A stretch of 7,823 bases of DNA from an uncultured Collinsella sp. (GTDB taxonomy: Bacteria; Actinomycetota; Coriobacteriia; Coriobacteriales; Coriobacteriaceae), in assembly GCA_900549195.1 (NCBI GenBank), contig URNK01000079.1, positions 1 to 7,823 on the forward strand. The letters are read 5' to 3'. Both the position numbers and the translations under genes were made by a program. A model generated the notes under the pieces. That model saw only the letters and a program-made list of their open reading frames with translations, did not search any database and was not told the DNA's origin. Below, piece by piece: positions 6,543 through 7,823 of this stretch; positions within the stretch are counted from its first letter, which is position 1, and each line of letters begins with the position of its first letter.

Positions 6543-7348
6543 TCGTCGCCGAGCTCGAGCGTGCCCTGCTGGCACGCTATCCCAAGACCGATGCCGAGAG
6601 TTGGGACCATGTTGGGCTATCTGTGGGAGATCCGGCCGCGGAGATTACCGGCGTTGTCTGCGCGCTCGATGCGACCGAAGCCAATGTGCACCGCGCCCAG
6701 GAGGCCGGCGCCAACGTGCTGCTGACGCATCATCCCATCTATATCAAGGCGCCCGAGGCGTTTTGTCCGGCGGATGCCGCACGCCCCCAATGCAGCGCGG
6801 CGCTCTACGAGGCAGCGCGTTGCGGCGTGAGCATCATATCGCTCCACACCAACCTGGACCGCTCGCACGAAGCCCGTGTCTGCCTGAGCAAGCTGCTGGG
6901 TGCCGCACCCGTGAGCTCACTGGAGCACGTGGACGACCCCGAGGCCACCGGCCTGGGCGCGCTTGCAACGCTCAACGACCCGTGCACACTGCGCGATCTT
7001 GCTACCCGTGCTGCCACGGCCTTCGGCAGCGACCCGCGTGTGTGGGGCGAAGCCGAGCACGCATGCCGTACCGTCGCTATTTTGGGCGGCTCCGTGGGCG
7101 ACTTTGGAGAGCTCGCCATCGCCGCGGGCGCAGATGTTATCGTGACGGGCGAGGCGGGCTACCACTTGGCGCAAGACCTTGCCTTGCGCGGGCTACCGGT
7201 GATCTTGCTCGGCCACGACCGCTCCGAGGAGCCGTTCGTGGATATCTTGATGAACTCTGCGGTTGACGCCGGGGTCGACCCCCGTCATGCGATTAAAATA
7301 TTGAACCCTTGCCAATGGTGGACTGTGACAAAAGGAGAGAACTTATGA
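6539..7348 (+). CDS. NIF3/DUF34 family dinuclear metal-centre protein
   Basis: This 269-residue protein belongs to the NIF3-like (DUF34, YbgI/YqfO) family, toroidal hexamers with a two-metal site per subunit. Its biochemical role is unsettled; links to metal handling and GTP cyclohydrolase I type 1 have been proposed. The metal-site motifs are present: His64 and His65 (LTHHPIY), His103 and Asp107 (LHTNLD), and His226 with Glu230 (GHDRSEE). TGEAGYH (from Thr203) is a further family block. At 269 residues it is the short form, without the PII-like insertion found in the about 370-residue Bacillus-type proteins. The ATG overlaps the preceding stop (ATGA, 6539-6542), and I see no convincing Shine-Dalgarno upstream, which suggests translational reinitiation. 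It overlaps the following COG1579 gene by 4 nt, a pairing seen in other bacteria. Confidence 0.92.
   Translation: MIVAELERALLARYPKTDAESWDHVGLSVGDPAAEITGVVCALDATEANVHRAQEAGANVLLTHHPIYIKAPEAFCPADAARPQCSAALYEAARCGVSIISLHTNLDRSHEARVCLSKLLGAAPVSSLEHVDDPEATGLGALATLNDPCTLRDLATRAATAFGSDPRVWGEAEHACRTVAILGGSVGDFGELAIAAGADVIVTGEAGYHLAQDLALRGLPVILLGHDRSEEPFVDILMNSAVDAGVDPRHAIKILNPCQWWTVTKGENL
7333..7337 (+). promoter_or_regulatory. Shine-Dalgarno site of the COG1579 gene
   Basis: AGGAG within AAAAGGAGAG, encoding the last residues of the NIF3 protein, lies 7 nt before ATG 7345. It fixes the start of the downstream open frame, and its spacing is normal. Confidence 0.75.
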
Positions 7349-7823
7349 GCGCCGGCGCTACGCTACTTAAGCTGCAACAGATCGATTTGGAGCTCGCCCG
7401 CAACAAGAGCGAACTTGCCAATATGCCGGAGCTCAAGGAGCTCGCTTCCAAGCGCAAGACCTATGTGAAGCTCAAGTCCGAGATGACCAAGCTCTACGCC
7501 CAGCGCAAGGATCTGGACATTGAGCTCGACGATCTCAATACCACCGAGATTCAGACCAACAACGCCATCGAGGCTGCCAAGAAGCGCCACGTCGACGGCT
7601 CCGACTACCGCGAGGTTCAGGACCTGGAAAACGAGCTCACCACCCTGGCCAAGCGTCTGGACAAGATTGAGCACACCCGCAAGGATGTCGTCATCGCCCA
7701 TAAGGAGGCGCTCGACCGCGAGGCCCGCGCGCAGGCAATCATCGCCAAGTTCGAGGAGGGCGTGAAGGCCGATACCAAGGCCGCCCGCGCCAAGGCTGCC
7801 GACCTGCAGGCTCAGATTGACGC
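7345..7823 (+). CDS. COG1579 coiled-coil protein (probable C4 zinc-ribbon family), 5' part
   Basis: This open frame runs from ATG 7345 off the end of the window (159 complete codons, no stop). It begins LLKLQQIDLEL, the usual opening of COG1579 proteins, and is then almost all charged heptad-like sequence rich in Lys, Glu, Leu and Ala, predicting a long coiled-coil hairpin. DYREVQDLENEL (about residues 86-97) resembles the central family block, usually close to 'nnkEyqaLqkEi'. In the family, a C-terminal zinc ribbon with two CxxC pairs follows at about residue 200; that part lies outside the window and is expected, not seen. Helicobacter pylori HP0958 is a studied member that binds RpoN and flaA mRNA, but no such role can be assumed here. 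The start has a good ribosome binding site and overlaps the NIF3 stop (ATGA, 7345-7348). Confidence 0.82.
   Translation, partial: MSAGATLLKLQQIDLELARNKSELANMPELKELASKRKTYVKLKSEMTKLYAQRKDLDIELDDLNTTEIQTNNAIEAAKKRHVDGSDYREVQDLENELTTLAKRLDKIEHTRKDVVIAHKEALDREARAQAIIAKFEEGVKADTKAARAKAADLQAQID

Noticed and set aside
7263..7299. Possible promoter before the COG1579 gene (TTGACG and TAAAAT in an AT-rich patch)
   Set aside because: The two boxes are 25 nt apart, far from the usual 17, and no other -35-like sequence is at the right distance. The AT-rich patch encodes normal NIF3 residues (IKILNP).
43..7823. CRISPR, mobile element, defence system, tRNA or rRNA
   Set aside because: No direct repeat arrays, terminal inverted repeats, transposase or integrase motifs, or recognisable RNA genes were seen. 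The window is almost fully occupied by conserved housekeeping genes with uniform base composition.

Overview
The window is the start of an assembled contig from a high-GC bacterium. It carries one dense run of housekeeping genes, all on the + strand. The first 42 bases are not genomic: they match an Illumina Nextera i5 adapter with its index and the Tn5 mosaic end, so real sequence begins at base 43.

Taxon (inference): the order ispH - DUF512 gene - der - plsY - gpsA resembles Clostridia and other Firmicutes, yet the GC content and GC-rich third codon positions are actinobacterial. This combination fits Coriobacteriia, with a Collinsella-like gut organism as my best guess. No rRNA or other marker is present to prove it.

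Layout: the C-terminal end of ispH (isoprenoid synthesis); a PDZ plus radical-SAM DUF512 protein of unknown function; der (50S ribosome assembly GTPase); plsY and gpsA (acylation and synthesis of sn-glycerol 3-phosphate, the first steps of phospholipid synthesis); rpe (pentose phosphate pathway); an IscS/NifS-type cysteine desulfurase (sulfur for Fe-S clusters or tRNA thiolation); a NIF3/DUF34 dimetal protein; and the 5' part of a COG1579 coiled-coil protein that runs off the end.

Gaps between genes are 18 nt or less, and three junctions overlap (8, 4 and 4 nt). No terminator, promoter, RNA gene, mobile element, CRISPR array or stretch over 300 bases without a gene was seen. The set looks like one polycistronic transcript whose promoter lies upstream of the window. 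The common thread is growth: membrane lipid precursors, ribosome maturation and cofactor supply.

Nothing here looks like a new defence or mobile system. The points most worth a second look are the adapter contamination, the uncharacterised DUF512 protein beside der, a small hairpin over the plsY ribosome binding site, and the NIF3-COG1579 gene pair.
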